Shown piece by piece: positions 24,810 through 33,072 of a DNA stretch of 56,671 nucleotides (the first letter of the stretch is position 1; each line of letters begins with the position of its first letter). Source of the stretch: Hyphomicrobiales bacterium (GTDB taxonomy: Bacteria > Pseudomonadota > Alphaproteobacteria > Rhizobiales > Beijerinckiaceae). Position numbers and translations under genes: made by a program. Under the pieces are notes generated by a model. The model was not told the DNA's origin. It searched no databases and was given only the letters and a program-made list of their open reading frames with translations. Where the stretch lies: positions 1-56,671 of the forward strand of contig UCBZ01000019.1 in NCBI GenBank assembly GCA_900470775.1. The letters are read 5' to 3'.

Positions 24810-25567
24810 GCCGCCAGCCAGCCGCCATCGACGACCAGCGTCGTGCCGGTGCTGAAAGAGGAGGCATCGCTGGCGAGATAAAGCGCCGCCTGCGCGACCT
24901 CCTCGGCCCGGCCGAAACGCTTCAGTGCGTGCCGGTTGCGCGAAGCCTCGCGCAGCGGTTCGGGATTGGCATGGCGGGCGAAACTCCGGCGCAGCATCGG
25001 TGTGTCGATCGCGCCGGGCGCGATCGCGTTGACCCGGATGCCGTCGGCCGCATAGTCCAGCGCCATCGTCCGCGTCAGCGAGAGGATCGCGCCCTTGGCG
25101 GCGATATAGGCGCTGTTGCCGCGCCCACCGGCGAGCGCGAGCTGCGAGGCGAAGGTCACGATCGCGCCGCCGCCGCGCGCCTGCATCAGCGGGATCGCCG
25201 CCCGCGCGAACAGGAAGGTGCCGCCGACATTGGCGCGGAAGACTGCGTCCCAATCCTCGGGCGCGGTCGTCGTCACCGTGCCGCCGCAGGAGAAGCCCGC
25301 CGCCGTCACCAGCACGTCGACGTCGCCGAAGCGCGCGGTGCAGGCCTGCACGGCCGCATCAGCAAAACCCGGCAGCCCGACATCGCCCACCTGGACGATC
25401 GCTTCCCCGCCCGCTGCCGTGATCAGCGCCGCCGTCTCGGCCAGACCCGCCTCGTCGCGATCGACCAGAGCCAGGCGCGCGCCCTCGCCGGCAAAAAGCT
25501 GCGCGATCGCCTGCCCGATCCCGGAGCCGGCGCCGGTCACCAGCGCGATCTTGCCCTCGAGCTTCAT
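24806..25567 (-). CDS. SDR-family oxidoreductase
   Basis: This 253-residue classical short-chain dehydrogenase has the cofactor motif TGAGSGIG at residues 11-18. The NAG-equivalent motif reads TAAG, the catalytic serine is in TFASQL, and YIAAKGA carries the YxxxK pair. VDGGWLA closes the protein. It lies between an epimerase-like gene upstream and the flavoprotein monooxygenase downstream, sharing an ATGA overlap with the latter. It would oxidise or reduce an alcohol or ketone intermediate. Substrate unknown. Confidence 0.9.
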   Translation of the reverse strand: MKLEGKIALVTGAGSGIGQAIAQLFAGEGARLALVDRDEAGLAETAALITAAGGEAIVQVGDVGLPGFADAAVQACTARFGDVDVLVTAAGFSCGGTVTTTAPEDWDAVFRANVGGTFLFARAAIPLMQARGGGAIVTFASQLALAGGRGNSAYIAAKGAILSLTRTMALDYAADGIRVNAIAPGAIDTPMLRRSFARHANPEPLREASRNRHALKRFGRAEEVAQAALYLASDASSFSTGTTLVVDGGWLAA

Positions 25568-25599
25568 CGCGTCATCCCCCTAAAGTCCTTTTGGAAACA

Positions 25600-25717
25600 C
25601 AGCCCTCATCCTGAGGAGCCGCGCAGGCGGCGTCTCGAAGGATGCTCCAGAGGGTTCGGGAGCCTCCTGAAACATCCTTCGAGACGCGGCCTCCGGCCGC
25701 TCCTCAGGATGAGGGCT
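25600..25717. repeat. Family A composite palindromic repeat, copy A6
   Basis: A complete nested palindrome between the epimerase-like and SDR genes, which run in the same direction. It ends 10 bases before the stop codon of the epimerase gene, inside a presumed operon. Confidence 0.9.
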
Positions 25718-25727
25718 GGGAGCGTTG

Positions 25728-26714
25728 TCAAACGGAGTCCTCATGCTGTCCATGCGCCCGCCACCAGGCGGCGAGCCTGTCGGCGGAGTCCATCCCATCC
25801 GTCTTCGCGCGCCAGCCGAGATCACTCGCGATCCGCTCGACCGCGAGCGGCGCCCGATCAGACGGACCATGGAAATCGATCGTCACCGCCTCGCCGGCTT
25901 CCGCCAGCCGGCAGACGAAGCCGGGGAAGGAGGCCGCCAGCCGCATCCCCCAATCCAGCATGGAGAAGCGCCGGCCGGTCGAGACATTGTAGACGCCGTG
26001 CCCGAGCGCCGATGCGCCGGCTACCGTCAGCACGGCGTCGGCGACGTCTGGCGCATAAATCCAGTCGCGCAGACCCGGCCTCGGCAGGATCGCGCCCTCG
26101 CCCGCGACGGCCGCCGCCAGGATCTGACAATGCGGGCTCAGCGTGTCGCGCACGCCTGTGGCGCGCTCCCACGGACCGAAGACGCCGCTGAGCCGCAGGC
26201 TGACGACGTCGAGACCCCAGAGCGAGCCCAGCCGCGCCCCGACCCGCTCGCTCGCCCATTTGGTGATGGCATAGAGCCCGACCGGATCGCCCGGAATCTC
26301 CTCGGCGAGTTCATCGACACGCTCGCCGGCAGCTCCATAGGCCGCAGCCGAACTCAGATTGATCACGCGGCGCGCGCCGGCCGCCCGCGCAGCCGTCAGA
26401 GTCGGCACCTGCGCCAGCAGGTTGACCTCGAGGATCCGCCCTGGCTCGCTGGCATCGCGTTCGCGCCCCGCCGTGATCGCGGCGCCCATCACCACGAGAT
26501 CGGTGCCGGGGCGAACCGCCTCGGTCACCACCGCCTTATCGGTCACATCTCCGAGAATGGTCTCGAACCGGCCGGGCAGCTGGGCAAAGGCTTTGGCTGC
26601 GGCATCCGGCACCGGCGCGCGATCGAACGCTACGACATCATGCCCCGCACCCAGCATCGCCTCCGCGATGTTGAGACCGACGAAGCCGGCGCCGCCGAAG
26701 ATCAGGACTTTCAC
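25728..26714 (-). CDS. NAD-dependent epimerase/dehydratase (extended SDR)
   Basis: This 328-residue extended short-chain dehydrogenase starts with the Rossmann motif GGAGFVGLN. It has the catalytic region LSSAAAYG and the YxxxK motif in YAITKWASE at about residue 150. The segment YNVSTGRRFSMLDW near residue 250 is typical of NAD-dependent sugar epimerases and related enzymes. It is the first gene of a minus-strand series that continues through the SDR, monooxygenase and ABC transporter genes. The divergent region upstream, 26715-27008, should hold its promoter. I recognised no clear promoter there. Confidence 0.88.
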   Translation of the reverse strand: MKVLIFGGAGFVGLNIAEAMLGAGHDVVAFDRAPVPDAAAKAFAQLPGRFETILGDVTDKAVVTEAVRPGTDLVVMGAAITAGRERDASEPGRILEVNLLAQVPTLTAARAAGARRVINLSSAAAYGAAGERVDELAEEIPGDPVGLYAITKWASERVGARLGSLWGLDVVSLRLSGVFGPWERATGVRDTLSPHCQILAAAVAGEGAILPRPGLRDWIYAPDVADAVLTVAGASALGHGVYNVSTGRRFSMLDWGMRLAASFPGFVCRLAEAGEAVTIDFHGPSDRAPLAVERIASDLGWRAKTDGMDSADRLAAWWRAHGQHEDSV

Positions 26715-27008
26715 GACAGGGCTTTCAAGGCAGGACGCATTTCAGGATTTGCAGGAACGGCACCTTGCCCGATGGGCCGATCCGCACGAGCTAAGAGCCT
26801 CGCGCAGGCTTCGGCAAGCCCGGAACATGCACGATCGACTGCGATTTCGGCTGGACATGCCGCATTGCACAGCGACCGTGCTTGGGTTAGGCGTCGCCGC
26901 ATCATCCTCCGGGCCCGCTTTTCGCCTCCGCCTCGCGCCATGCCCGCGAGGCGCCGTCGCGACCTCGCCGGGCGGCACCGGTTCTGCCACGTCGAAAAGG
27001 AGCCGATC

Positions 27009-27269
27009 ATGGCCCGCAAGAAATCGAAGCCCCTCGATGCCGAATTCGTGATGTTCGATGTCGTCTATGCCGACGGCTCGCGCCGGTCCAACCGCCGCGT
27101 CCCGACGGCTCTTCTCGGCGGCCTCGACGGCGACGAGCCGGCGCGCGACGCCATCATGGAGCAGGATCGCCTGATTGCCGAGAAATCCGGCATGCCGCCG
27201 CTCGATATCGTCTCGCTGGAGCGCTCGGGTACCAAGGCTATCGAAAAGCCGGCTCGCAAATTCGGCTGA
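27009..27269 (+). CDS. Conserved small hypothetical protein
   Basis: This 86-residue soluble protein begins MARKKSKPLDAEFVMFDV and carries VVYADGSRRSNRRVP. It has no signal peptide or membrane segment. I believe similar small proteins occur in related hyphomicrobial genomes, but no function is known to me. The start is supported by an AAAAGGAG ribosome binding site immediately upstream, and by base composition that matches coding use. A longer in-frame extension upstream would run antisense through the epimerase gene. Confidence 0.7.
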   Translation: MARKKSKPLDAEFVMFDVVYADGSRRSNRRVPTALLGGLDGDEPARDAIMEQDRLIAEKSGMPPLDIVSLERSGTKAIEKPARKFG

Positions 27270-27361
27270 GCCCACCTGTCAAACGGGTTGGCACTCATGT
27301 CGATTGATGCGGTTTTGCAGCATCTTCGCACATGGATTTAACCCAGACGCCGCTGTTTTGC

Positions 27362-27390
27362 TTGACCTGCCATGCCTCCTGCATTTTAGT
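27362..27390 (+). promoter_or_regulatory. Candidate housekeeping promoter for the small lipoprotein gene
   Basis: TTGACC at 27362-27367 and TTTAGT at 27385-27390 are separated by 17 bases. The pair sits about 40 bases upstream of the lipoprotein ATG at 27430. Confidence 0.5.
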
Positions 27391-27429
27391 CCGGGACAGC
27401 CATTGGGAGGCTGCAAAAAGGGACCACAA

Positions 27430-27729
27430 ATGCGTACCATTCTGATCGTCGGAGCCTTGGCGGCGGTGCTGGCCGGCTGCCAGACTGCGCAGGAGTCGCT
27501 CGCCGATGCCGAAGTCACCTGCGAATCGCAGGGCTTCCGCCCCGGCACGCGCGCCTATCAGCAGTGCCGTTCGGCGAACTATGTCGAGAACCGCCGCACC
27601 TCGAACGAGACCGCCAGCGCGGTGACCGCAGGTGTTGCCGCCGGCGTCATCGGCGGCGCGATCGCGGCTTCGGCCGATCGCGGTTATTATGGCCGTGGCT
27701 ACTACGGCCGCCGCGGCTACTGGTACTGA
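27430..27729 (+). CDS. Small lipoprotein with Gly/Tyr/Arg-rich tail
   Basis: This 99-residue protein has a lipoprotein signal peptide with lipobox LAGC (cysteine at about residue 17). A short domain follows with two more cysteines (VTCESQGF and QQCRSAN), then a glycine-zipper-like membrane-active stretch (VTAGVAAGVIGGAIAA). It ends in GYYGRGYYGRRGYWY. It probably sits in the outer membrane. A good promoter upstream and a strong terminator downstream suggest a monocistronic, well-expressed gene. No function can be assigned. Confidence 0.85.
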   Translation: MRTILIVGALAAVLAGCQTAQESLADAEVTCESQGFRPGTRAYQQCRSANYVENRRTSNETASAVTAGVAAGVIGGAIAASADRGYYGRGYYGRRGYWY

Positions 27730-27773
27730 GATTTCGGCGCGGTCGCCGCTCGCGGCACCACGCACAACCAGAA

Positions 27774-27806
27774 AGCCCTGCCGCAGCGATGCGGCAGGGC
27801 TTTTTT
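27774..27806 (+). terminator. Rho-independent terminator
   Basis: AGCCCTGCCGC and GCGGCAGGGCT form an 11-base perfect stem with a 6-base loop, followed by a run of T. It terminates the small lipoprotein gene. A short T stretch on the other strand may also serve the convergent DUF883-like gene. Confidence 0.92.
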
Positions 27807-27853
27807 GTGTCAGACGGTCGCCCGCGCTGCGGTGGGTTGCTCCGCCTGACTGT

Positions 27854-28483
27854 TCAGCGCTTGGCCACGCGCTTGCGCGCCGGGGCCGGCTCGCTCGACG
27901 AGGTCAACAGCGAGCCAATGAAATAGACCGCGATGCCGACGCCGAGCAGGGCAGCGATCGGCTCGCGCTCCGCACGCTTTGCCAGCAGGCGGCTGCCATA
28001 ATCGGCATAGTCGCGCGCCTGCCCGGCATAGTCGCGGGCCGTATCGCTGTTGGCACGCAGCCATTTCTCACCGCTCTTCAGCGCGCTCTCGCCGGTGTCG
28101 GCGGCCTCGCTGCGATAGCTGTTGAACAGGCTGCGCAGCCGGCCGTAATCGGGCTCATAGCGCTCGAAGCGCGAGGTCGAGGAGCCGCGCAGGCTGGCCC
28201 AGGCGATCAAGCCGACGCTCAGCGCACCGAGCCCGAAGGCCGCCAGCGGATGGCGCTCGACGGCGCTCCGCATCGCCTCGCCGCCCTCGCGGGCCAGCTC
28301 GACCGGATCGGTCTCGGTGATCGCATCCTTGGCTCGATAGTAGCCGTCGCGGACGGTCTCGGTCGCCTTCTCGGCGAGATTGGAAGCCTTGGCGCGCACC
28401 GTACCGGCGGCGTTCGCGATCTCGTCGCGGGCCTCGTCGGAATCCTTGGGCACGTCAGGCGGGAAAGTGTTCATGGTCGCCAT
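27854..28483 (-). CDS. DUF883/YqjD-like stress-associated membrane-anchored protein
   Basis: This 209-residue protein has a helical, charged N-terminal half (DEARDEIANAAGTVRAKASNLAEKATE) like the DUF883 (ElaB/YqjD) family. Two hydrophobic segments lie at about residues 80-100 (AAFGLGALSVGLIAWA) and 180-198 (IAALLGVGIAVYFIGSL). A basic tail (PARKRVAKR) follows. YqjD-type proteins associate with ribosomes and the inner membrane in stationary phase in E. coli. The start at 28483 has a GGAGA site. An EcfG-type promoter 64 bases upstream points to control by the general stress response. Confidence 0.75.
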   Translation of the reverse strand: MATMNTFPPDVPKDSDEARDEIANAAGTVRAKASNLAEKATETVRDGYYRAKDAITETDPVELAREGGEAMRSAVERHPLAAFGLGALSVGLIAWASLRGSSTSRFERYEPDYGRLRSLFNSYRSEAADTGESALKSGEKWLRANSDTARDYAGQARDYADYGSRLLAKRAEREPIAALLGVGIAVYFIGSLLTSSSEPAPARKRVAKR

Positions 28484-28546
28484 CGCGAAGTCTCCATTTG
28501 CAAGCGCGGTCGTGAGCTTGGAGCTCACTGAATTCTCATGAGAGTG

Positions 28547-28571
28547 AACGAGGCACCGCCACGAGAGTTCC
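28547..28571 (-). promoter_or_regulatory. EcfG-type general stress response promoter
   Basis: Read on the minus strand, GGAAC is followed after exactly 16 bases by CGTT, a full match to the alphaproteobacterial sigma-EcfG consensus GGAAC-N16/17-CGTT. It lies 64 bases upstream of the DUF883-like start codon and points towards it. Confidence 0.7.
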
Positions 28572-28701
28572 GCGCCGGGCCGAGAAAGCTGCGGCCGGCG
28601 AAAACCAGAAACCATTCGGCCATCGATCCGCCTCCCGCAGCCATCACACGGCCAAGATTGGATGCGATTCACCTTCTCATCCGCTGACCAAGGAGACGCT
28701 C

Positions 28702-28914
28702 ATGGAAGCCCAGCAACTCCTGATCAAACATCCATGCGTGATGTCGGATCCGGAATGGATCGCTCTCGAAAGCATCGACGAGCAGACCAACCACTTCGTT
28801 TTCGACGTGTCGGTGCTCCACATCCTCAAGGGCCGGGGCCTCGTCGAGTCGACCGGCGAGCGCTGGCACATCACCGAGCGCGGCCAACGCAGGTTGCACG
28901 ACCGCGACTGCTGA
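28702..28914 (+). CDS. Small hypothetical protein, 70 residues
   Basis: This short protein starts at an ATG with an excellent AAGGAGA ribosome binding site and is followed by a strong terminator-like hairpin, which supports it being a real gene. The sequence runs MEAQQLLIKHPCVMS to ITERGQRRLHDRDC. The C-terminal half (VLHILKGRGLVESTGERWHIT) looks like the wing of a winged-helix domain. I do not recognise the family and assign no function. Confidence 0.6.
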   Translation: MEAQQLLIKHPCVMSDPEWIALESIDEQTNHFVFDVSVLHILKGRGLVESTGERWHITERGQRRLHDRDC

Positions 28915-28942
28915 GCTGAACTCGAGTCATTCTCCAACACCG

Positions 28943-28982
28943 CCGGCCGGCCGCGTTCCATCGCGCCGGCCGGTTTCGTTTT
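28943..28982 (+). terminator. Probable rho-independent terminator
   Basis: CCGGCCGGC and GCCGGCCGG form a 9-base stem with a 13-base loop, followed by TTTCGTTTT. It lies about 30 bases after the 70-residue ORF. Confidence 0.7.
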
Positions 28983-29075
28983 AGCCGGCGCGCTGCGGCC
29001 GATGGCAATCTGGAAATCCGCTTCCCCCGTCCCCATTCTGAACCTGATCGCAATTCGACCCGCTCAGGGAGCATC

Positions 29076-29396
29076 ATGGCCAAGCCCGTCAGCATCACCG
29101 TCTCGCATGACCTTGGCCGCGAGGGCGCGGTCGCAAGATTGCGGGACGGCATCGACCGCATCCGCGACCGCCTCGGCATGGTCAAGATGCAGCTCGTCGA
29201 GGAACGCTGGGAGGGCGACAGCCTGCATTTCGGCGTGGCTGCGCTGGGCTACACCGTGCGCGGCCGGCTCGATGTCGAGCCGTCGCTGGTCCGCGTCGAG
29301 ATGCAACTGCCCTGGGTGCTCGCCGTCTTCGCCGAGAAGCTCAAGATCGGCGTCGAGAAGCAGGGCCAGATCCTGCTGGAGAAGCCCAAGGCCTGA
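29076..29396 (+). CDS. Polyhydroxyalkanoic acid system family protein
   Basis: This 106-residue protein matches the small family annotated as polyhydroxyalkanoic acid system protein. It begins SITVSHDLGREGAVARLRDGI and has GYTVRGRLDVEPSLVRVEMQLPW in the middle. Members are found near PHA genes, and their biochemical role is poorly defined. A ribosome binding site (AGGGAG) precedes the ATG. Upstream of it lies the small ORF terminator, and downstream is the antiporter gene. The patatin and 3-hydroxybutyrate dehydrogenase pair nearby suggests a shared link to storage polymer. Confidence 0.82.
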   Translation: MAKPVSITVSHDLGREGAVARLRDGIDRIRDRLGMVKMQLVEERWEGDSLHFGVAALGYTVRGRLDVEPSLVRVEMQLPWVLAVFAEKLKIGVEKQGQILLEKPKA

Positions 29397-29502
29397 GCAG
29401 AGGCTCTCTGCGACAGCCCCACGGTTGAAATCACGAGGCGCAGCCGGCATGGTCTGGCACGCTCCGCCGTCCGCTTTCATCGCGCATCCATCCGGGAGAA
29501 CC

Positions 29503-31233
29503 ATGCATCACGGCCCGCTGATCGCCATCCTCGTCGCGGGCCTTGGCCTTGCATTCGTCTTCGGGGCGCTCGCCCAGAAACTCCGCATCTCCCCTCTCGT
29601 CGGCTATCTCGTCGCCGGTGTCGCCGTCGGCCCCTTCACGCCGGGCTTCGTTGCCGACCAGAACCTCGCCAATGAGCTCGCCGAAATCGGCGTCATCCTG
29701 CTGATGTTTGGCGTCGGCCTGCATTTCTCGATGAAGGATCTGCTCTCGGTCAAGGCGATCGCGGTGCCGGGTGCGCTCGTCCAGATCGCGGCGGCGACCT
29801 TGCTCGGCACGGGTCTTGGCCTTGCACTCGGCTGGAACTGGGTCGCCGGCGTCGTCTTCGGCCTGGCGCTCTCGGTCGCCAGCACCGTCGTGCTGCTGCG
29901 CGCGCTGCAGGAGCGCCGGCTCGTCCAGAGCGAGAAGGGCAAGATCGCGGTCGGCTGGCTGATCGTCGAGGACCTCGCCATGGTGCTGGCGCTGGTGATG
30001 ATCCCGGCCGTCGCCGACGCGCTCAACGGCGCGCGCCCCGGCGTACCGTCGCCGCTCTCGGGCCAGTTCGATCTCGGCCTCTGGGGCGTGCTTGGCCTGA
30101 CCCTGATGAAGGTTGTCGCCTTCATCGCCTTCATGCTCGTCGTCGGCCGCCGCGTCATCCCCTGGGTGCTGCACTGGGTCGCCCATACCGGCTCGCGCGA
30201 GCTGTTCCGGCTGGCAGTGCTCGCGGTGGCGCTCGGCGTCGCCTTCATCGCCGCGACCCTGTTCGGTGTCTCCTTCGCGCTCGGCGCGTTCTTCGCCGGC
30301 ATGATCCTGAGCGAATCGCCGCTGAGCCAGCGCGCCGCGGAGGAATCCCTGCCGCTCCGCGATGCCTTCGCGGTGCTGTTCTTCGTCTCGGTCGGCATGC
30401 TGTTCGACCCGGCGATCCTGCTGCGCGCGCCCGGTCCGCTGCTCGCGACGCTGGCGATCATCCTGATCGGCAAGTCGCTCGCCGCCTGGCTGATCATGCG
30501 CGCCTATGGGCGCTCAAATGGCGTGGCCCTGACGATCTCGGCCTCGCTCGCCCAGATCGGCGAATTCTCCTTCATCCTTGCAGGCCTCGGCGTCTCGCTC
30601 GGCATCCTGCCGCAGCAGGGCCGCGACCTGATCCTGGCCGGCGCCATCCTCTCGATCCTGCTCAACCCGGTGCTGTTTGCACTGGTCGATCACTTCATCG
30701 GCGAGCCGAGCATGGCGAAACCCAAGCCGGGGCCGACGCCGGGCGCAGCCGACCCCGAAACGAAGCCCGACCTCGACATCGTGCCAACAGCACTGTCCGA
30801 CCACATGGTCGTCGTCGGCTATGGCCGGGTCGGCGCACTGCTCGGCGCAGGCCTGCTGGCGCGCGGCGAGAAGGTATTGGTCATCGAGGAACAGGGCGAT
30901 GCGGTTGCCGCAGCCAAGCGTCACGGCGCCGAACTCCTCCTCGGAAATGCGGCCGGTCCTGCCGTACTGGCCGCCGCAGGGCTTGGCCGGGCGCGGCGTC
31001 TCTTCGTTGCCATCCCGCAGAGCTTCGAGGCGGGCCAGGTCTGCGAGCAGGCGCGCCGCGACAATCCGGCACTGCCGATCGTCGCCCGCGCCCATTCCGA
31101 TGCCGAGGTCGAGCATCTCACCAAATGCGGCGCGACGCTGACGATCATGGGCGAGGCCGAGATCGCCCGCGCGATGCTGGCCCTCTGCGCAGCCCCGGAG
31201 CCGCCTCCGGCGGCGGAGCCTCTGCCGGCCTGA
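29503..31233 (+). CDS. ybaL: YbaL-type monovalent cation:proton antiporter (Kef/CPA2)
   Basis: This 576-residue CPA2-family transporter has about 12 hydrophobic segments in the first 400 residues, including LVGYLVAGVAVGPFTPG and GVILLMFGVGLHFSMKDL. A cytoplasmic RCK/TrkA-N domain follows (about residues 430-550), with a Rossmann motif VVVGYGRVGALLGAGLL that would bind a nucleotide. The VGYLVAG and FGVGLHFS segments are typical of YbaL. It would exchange K+ or Na+ for protons across the inner membrane. The start at 29503 follows a GGGAGA site. An earlier in-frame extension overlaps the PHA gene and is not real. Confidence 0.9.
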   Translation: MHHGPLIAILVAGLGLAFVFGALAQKLRISPLVGYLVAGVAVGPFTPGFVADQNLANELAEIGVILLMFGVGLHFSMKDLLSVKAIAVPGALVQIAAATLLGTGLGLALGWNWVAGVVFGLALSVASTVVLLRALQERRLVQSEKGKIAVGWLIVEDLAMVLALVMIPAVADALNGARPGVPSPLSGQFDLGLWGVLGLTLMKVVAFIAFMLVVGRRVIPWVLHWVAHTGSRELFRLAVLAVALGVAFIAATLFGVSFALGAFFAGMILSESPLSQRAAEESLPLRDAFAVLFFVSVGMLFDPAILLRAPGPLLATLAIILIGKSLAAWLIMRAYGRSNGVALTISASLAQIGEFSFILAGLGVSLGILPQQGRDLILAGAILSILLNPVLFALVDHFIGEPSMAKPKPGPTPGAADPETKPDLDIVPTALSDHMVVVGYGRVGALLGAGLLARGEKVLVIEEQGDAVAAAKRHGAELLLGNAAGPAVLAAAGLGRARRLFVAIPQSFEAGQVCEQARRDNPALPIVARAHSDAEVEHLTKCGATLTIMGEAEIARAMLALCAAPEPPPAAEPLPA

Positions 31234-31263
31234 CGCCGGCCAGTTACGCTCGCAACCCCCGTG

Positions 31264-31365
31264 GTCATCCCGGGCTTGCCCCGGGATCCATCGAAGGGCC
31301 CATCCTTGTCCGGATTGAGCTCTATGATGGATCCCGGAGCTCCGCTTCGCTGCGTCCGGGATGAC
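31264..31365. repeat. Family B intergenic repeat, copy B5
   Basis: Starts GTCATCCCGGGCTTGCCCC and ends CGTCCGGGATGAC. Inner arms GGGATCCATCGAAGG and CTATGATGGATCCC are mirrored. It lies between the convergent antiporter and DUF3830 genes. Confidence 0.85.
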
Positions 31366-31390
31366 GACGGTGGTTCAGTCGCGAACCAGA

Positions 31391-31807
31391 TCAGACCAGC
31401 TCGAACCTGACGTCCTGCGCGCCTTCCCAGAGCGTCCTGCGGCCGAGCGTGTAGAGGTTCTCCAGCCCCGAGGTCAGCGTGATGAAGTGGTTGCCGGCGA
31501 GCTGGCCCATCTTGCTGGCGAAATGCACGCCGCCATAGGCGAGCAGGATCTCGGTCTCGCTGATGCCGCCGGGATAGAGGATGATCTGGCCGGGTGCCGG
31601 ATAGCTCGTATGGTTCTCGTAGCCGACGCCGAAATCAAGCTCGCCGAGCGGCATCCAGACGCCCTCGCCGCTCCAGCGCACATGCACGATCTTGCTGGCG
31701 AAGGGCATGTGGCGAAGGAAGGCGGCGCACGTCTTCGGCGCGGCCTCCAGCTCCAGTTTGGCCTCGAAGGTGAACGGGCCTGCGGTGACGATGAGCTGCT
31801 GGGACAT
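31391..31807 (-). CDS. DUF3830 family protein, cyclophilin-like fold
   Basis: This 138-residue protein has the layout of DUF3830, a small cyclophilin-like barrel. AAPKTCAAFLRHMPFASKIVHVRWSGEGVWMPLG is in the first half, and HTSYPAPGQIILYPGGISETEILLAYG in the second. Members often sit in catabolic clusters, and no activity is established. It starts at 31807. A family A repeat separates it from the patatin gene downstream on the same strand. The neighbours give no firm clue to its substrate. Confidence 0.82.
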   Translation of the reverse strand: MSQQLIVTAGPFTFEAKLELEAAPKTCAAFLRHMPFASKIVHVRWSGEGVWMPLGELDFGVGYENHTSYPAPGQIILYPGGISETEILLAYGGVHFASKMGQLAGNHFITLTSGLENLYTLGRRTLWEGAQDVRFELV

Positions 31808-31864
31808 GGGACGACCTTTCGCGTAGTTCGCCAGACCGGATAAGGCGAATGGGATGTGATCTTG

Positions 31865-31980
31865 AGCCCTCATCCTGAGGAGCCGCGAAGCGGCGTCTCG
31901 AAGGATGCTCCAGGAGGCGCCGGAACCATCTGGAGCATCCTTCGAGACGCGGGCTTTGCCCGCTCCTCAGGATGAGGGCT
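31865..31980. repeat. Family A composite palindromic repeat, copy A7
   Basis: A complete nested palindrome, about 20 bases from the stop codon of the patatin gene, between it and the DUF3830 gene. Outer and inner arms match the other copies closely. Confidence 0.92.
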
Positions 31981-32001
31981 GGAGAGATATCGCCGCGCTA
32001 T

Positions 32002-33072
32002 CTACGAGAACGCCGCCTTCAGGTCGAGCGTCCCGACCTTGCCGATCGCCTCGTAATTGCGCTTCAGCCAGCGCTTGGCCGCCGCCCGGCCGATATTGCG
32101 CAGCTGCAGCAGGAAATCCCAGTCCGAGTTCAGCCGCGACGACGAGGTCATCTCGGCCAAGGGCGGGCCGCCGTCGATGCGGTGCATCAGCACGCGCTTG
32201 TATTCGTCCTTGGGCAATTTGCCGCCGTCGATCAGACGGTTGACGAAGTCGATGGCTCGCAGCTCGCGCAAGAGCGAGGCGTTGAAGGTGATCTCGTTGA
32301 CCCGGTCCTGGATGTCGCGCGCCTTGGTCGGCAGGTCCCGGCGCAGCAGCGGGTTGATCTGGACCAGCAGGATGTCGTCGCCCGCCGCCTCGTAGAACAG
32401 CGGGTAGAGCGCCGGATTGCCCATATAGCCGCCGTCCCAATAGGCCTCCTTGCCGATCTCGACGGCCTGGAACAGCATCGGCAGGCAGGCCGAGGCCATC
32501 AGATGGTCGGCCGTCAGTTCCGGTCCGTTGAACAGCTTGATCTTGCCCGAGCGGACATTGGTCGCGGCGATGAACAGCTTCAGCTGCGTGCAGGCCCGCA
32601 CCTTGTCGAAATCGATGAGGTCGGCGATCACGCCGCGCAGCGGATTGATGTTGAGCGGGTTGACGTCGTAAGGGCTCGCCACTTTCGAGAACATCTCGAA
32701 CCAGAGCATGCCGGGCGGGACGCCGTTCGAACCGCCCCAGGCACCCAGCAGCGTGTCGATCAGCGAGCGCTCGGAGCCGCCATACTTGCCATCGACGCTG
32801 ATCGCTCGCCAGAACGCCTCGAGTTTGGCGCGGGCCCCATCGGCCCCGCCCTCGATCCAGCCCTCGGCCAGCACCACCGCGTTCATCGCGCCCGCGCTGG
32901 TGCCCGACAAGGCCTCGATGGCGAGCCGCCCATCCTCCAGGATCGCGTCGAGCACGCCCCAGGTGAAGGCGCCATGCGCGCCGCCGCCCTGCAAGGCCAG
33001 CGAGACGGACTTCTCCGCCTTGGGGCCGGCGAGCCCCAGCAGATGATGGGTCGCTGTCTTGCGCCCGGTCAC
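32002..33072 (-). CDS. Patatin-like phospholipase family protein
   Basis: This 356-residue protein has the patatin oxyanion glycine motif GGGAHGAF at about residues 28-35, the nucleophile elbow GTSAGA and the catalytic aspartate in WDGGY. The dyad is therefore intact. It starts with GTG that overlaps the upstream dehydrogenase stop as GTGA. The family hydrolyses lipids. Because it is coupled to 3-hydroxybutyrate dehydrogenase, a role in mobilising polyhydroxybutyrate or its oligomers is a reasonable inference. The longer in-frame extension upstream is a shadow of the dehydrogenase gene. Confidence 0.9.
   Translation of the reverse strand: MTGRKTATHHLLGLAGPKAEKSVSLALQGGGAHGAFTWGVLDAILEDGRLAIEALSGTSAGAMNAVVLAEGWIEGGADGARAKLEAFWRAISVDGKYGGSERSLIDTLLGAWGGSNGVPPGMLWFEMFSKVASPYDVNPLNINPLRGVIADLIDFDKVRACTQLKLFIAATNVRSGKIKLFNGPELTADHLMASACLPMLFQAVEIGKEAYWDGGYMGNPALYPLFYEAAGDDILLVQINPLLRRDLPTKARDIQDRVNEITFNASLLRELRAIDFVNRLIDGGKLPKDEYKRVLMHRIDGGPPLAEMTSSSRLNSDWDFLLQLRNIGRAAAKRWLKRNYEAIGKVGTLDLKAAFS

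Noticed and set aside
26715..27008. A small gene in the divergent region between the epimerase and the 86-residue protein
   Set aside because: The open frames there are extensions of neighbours or antisense, and none has a ribosome binding site with a recognisable product.
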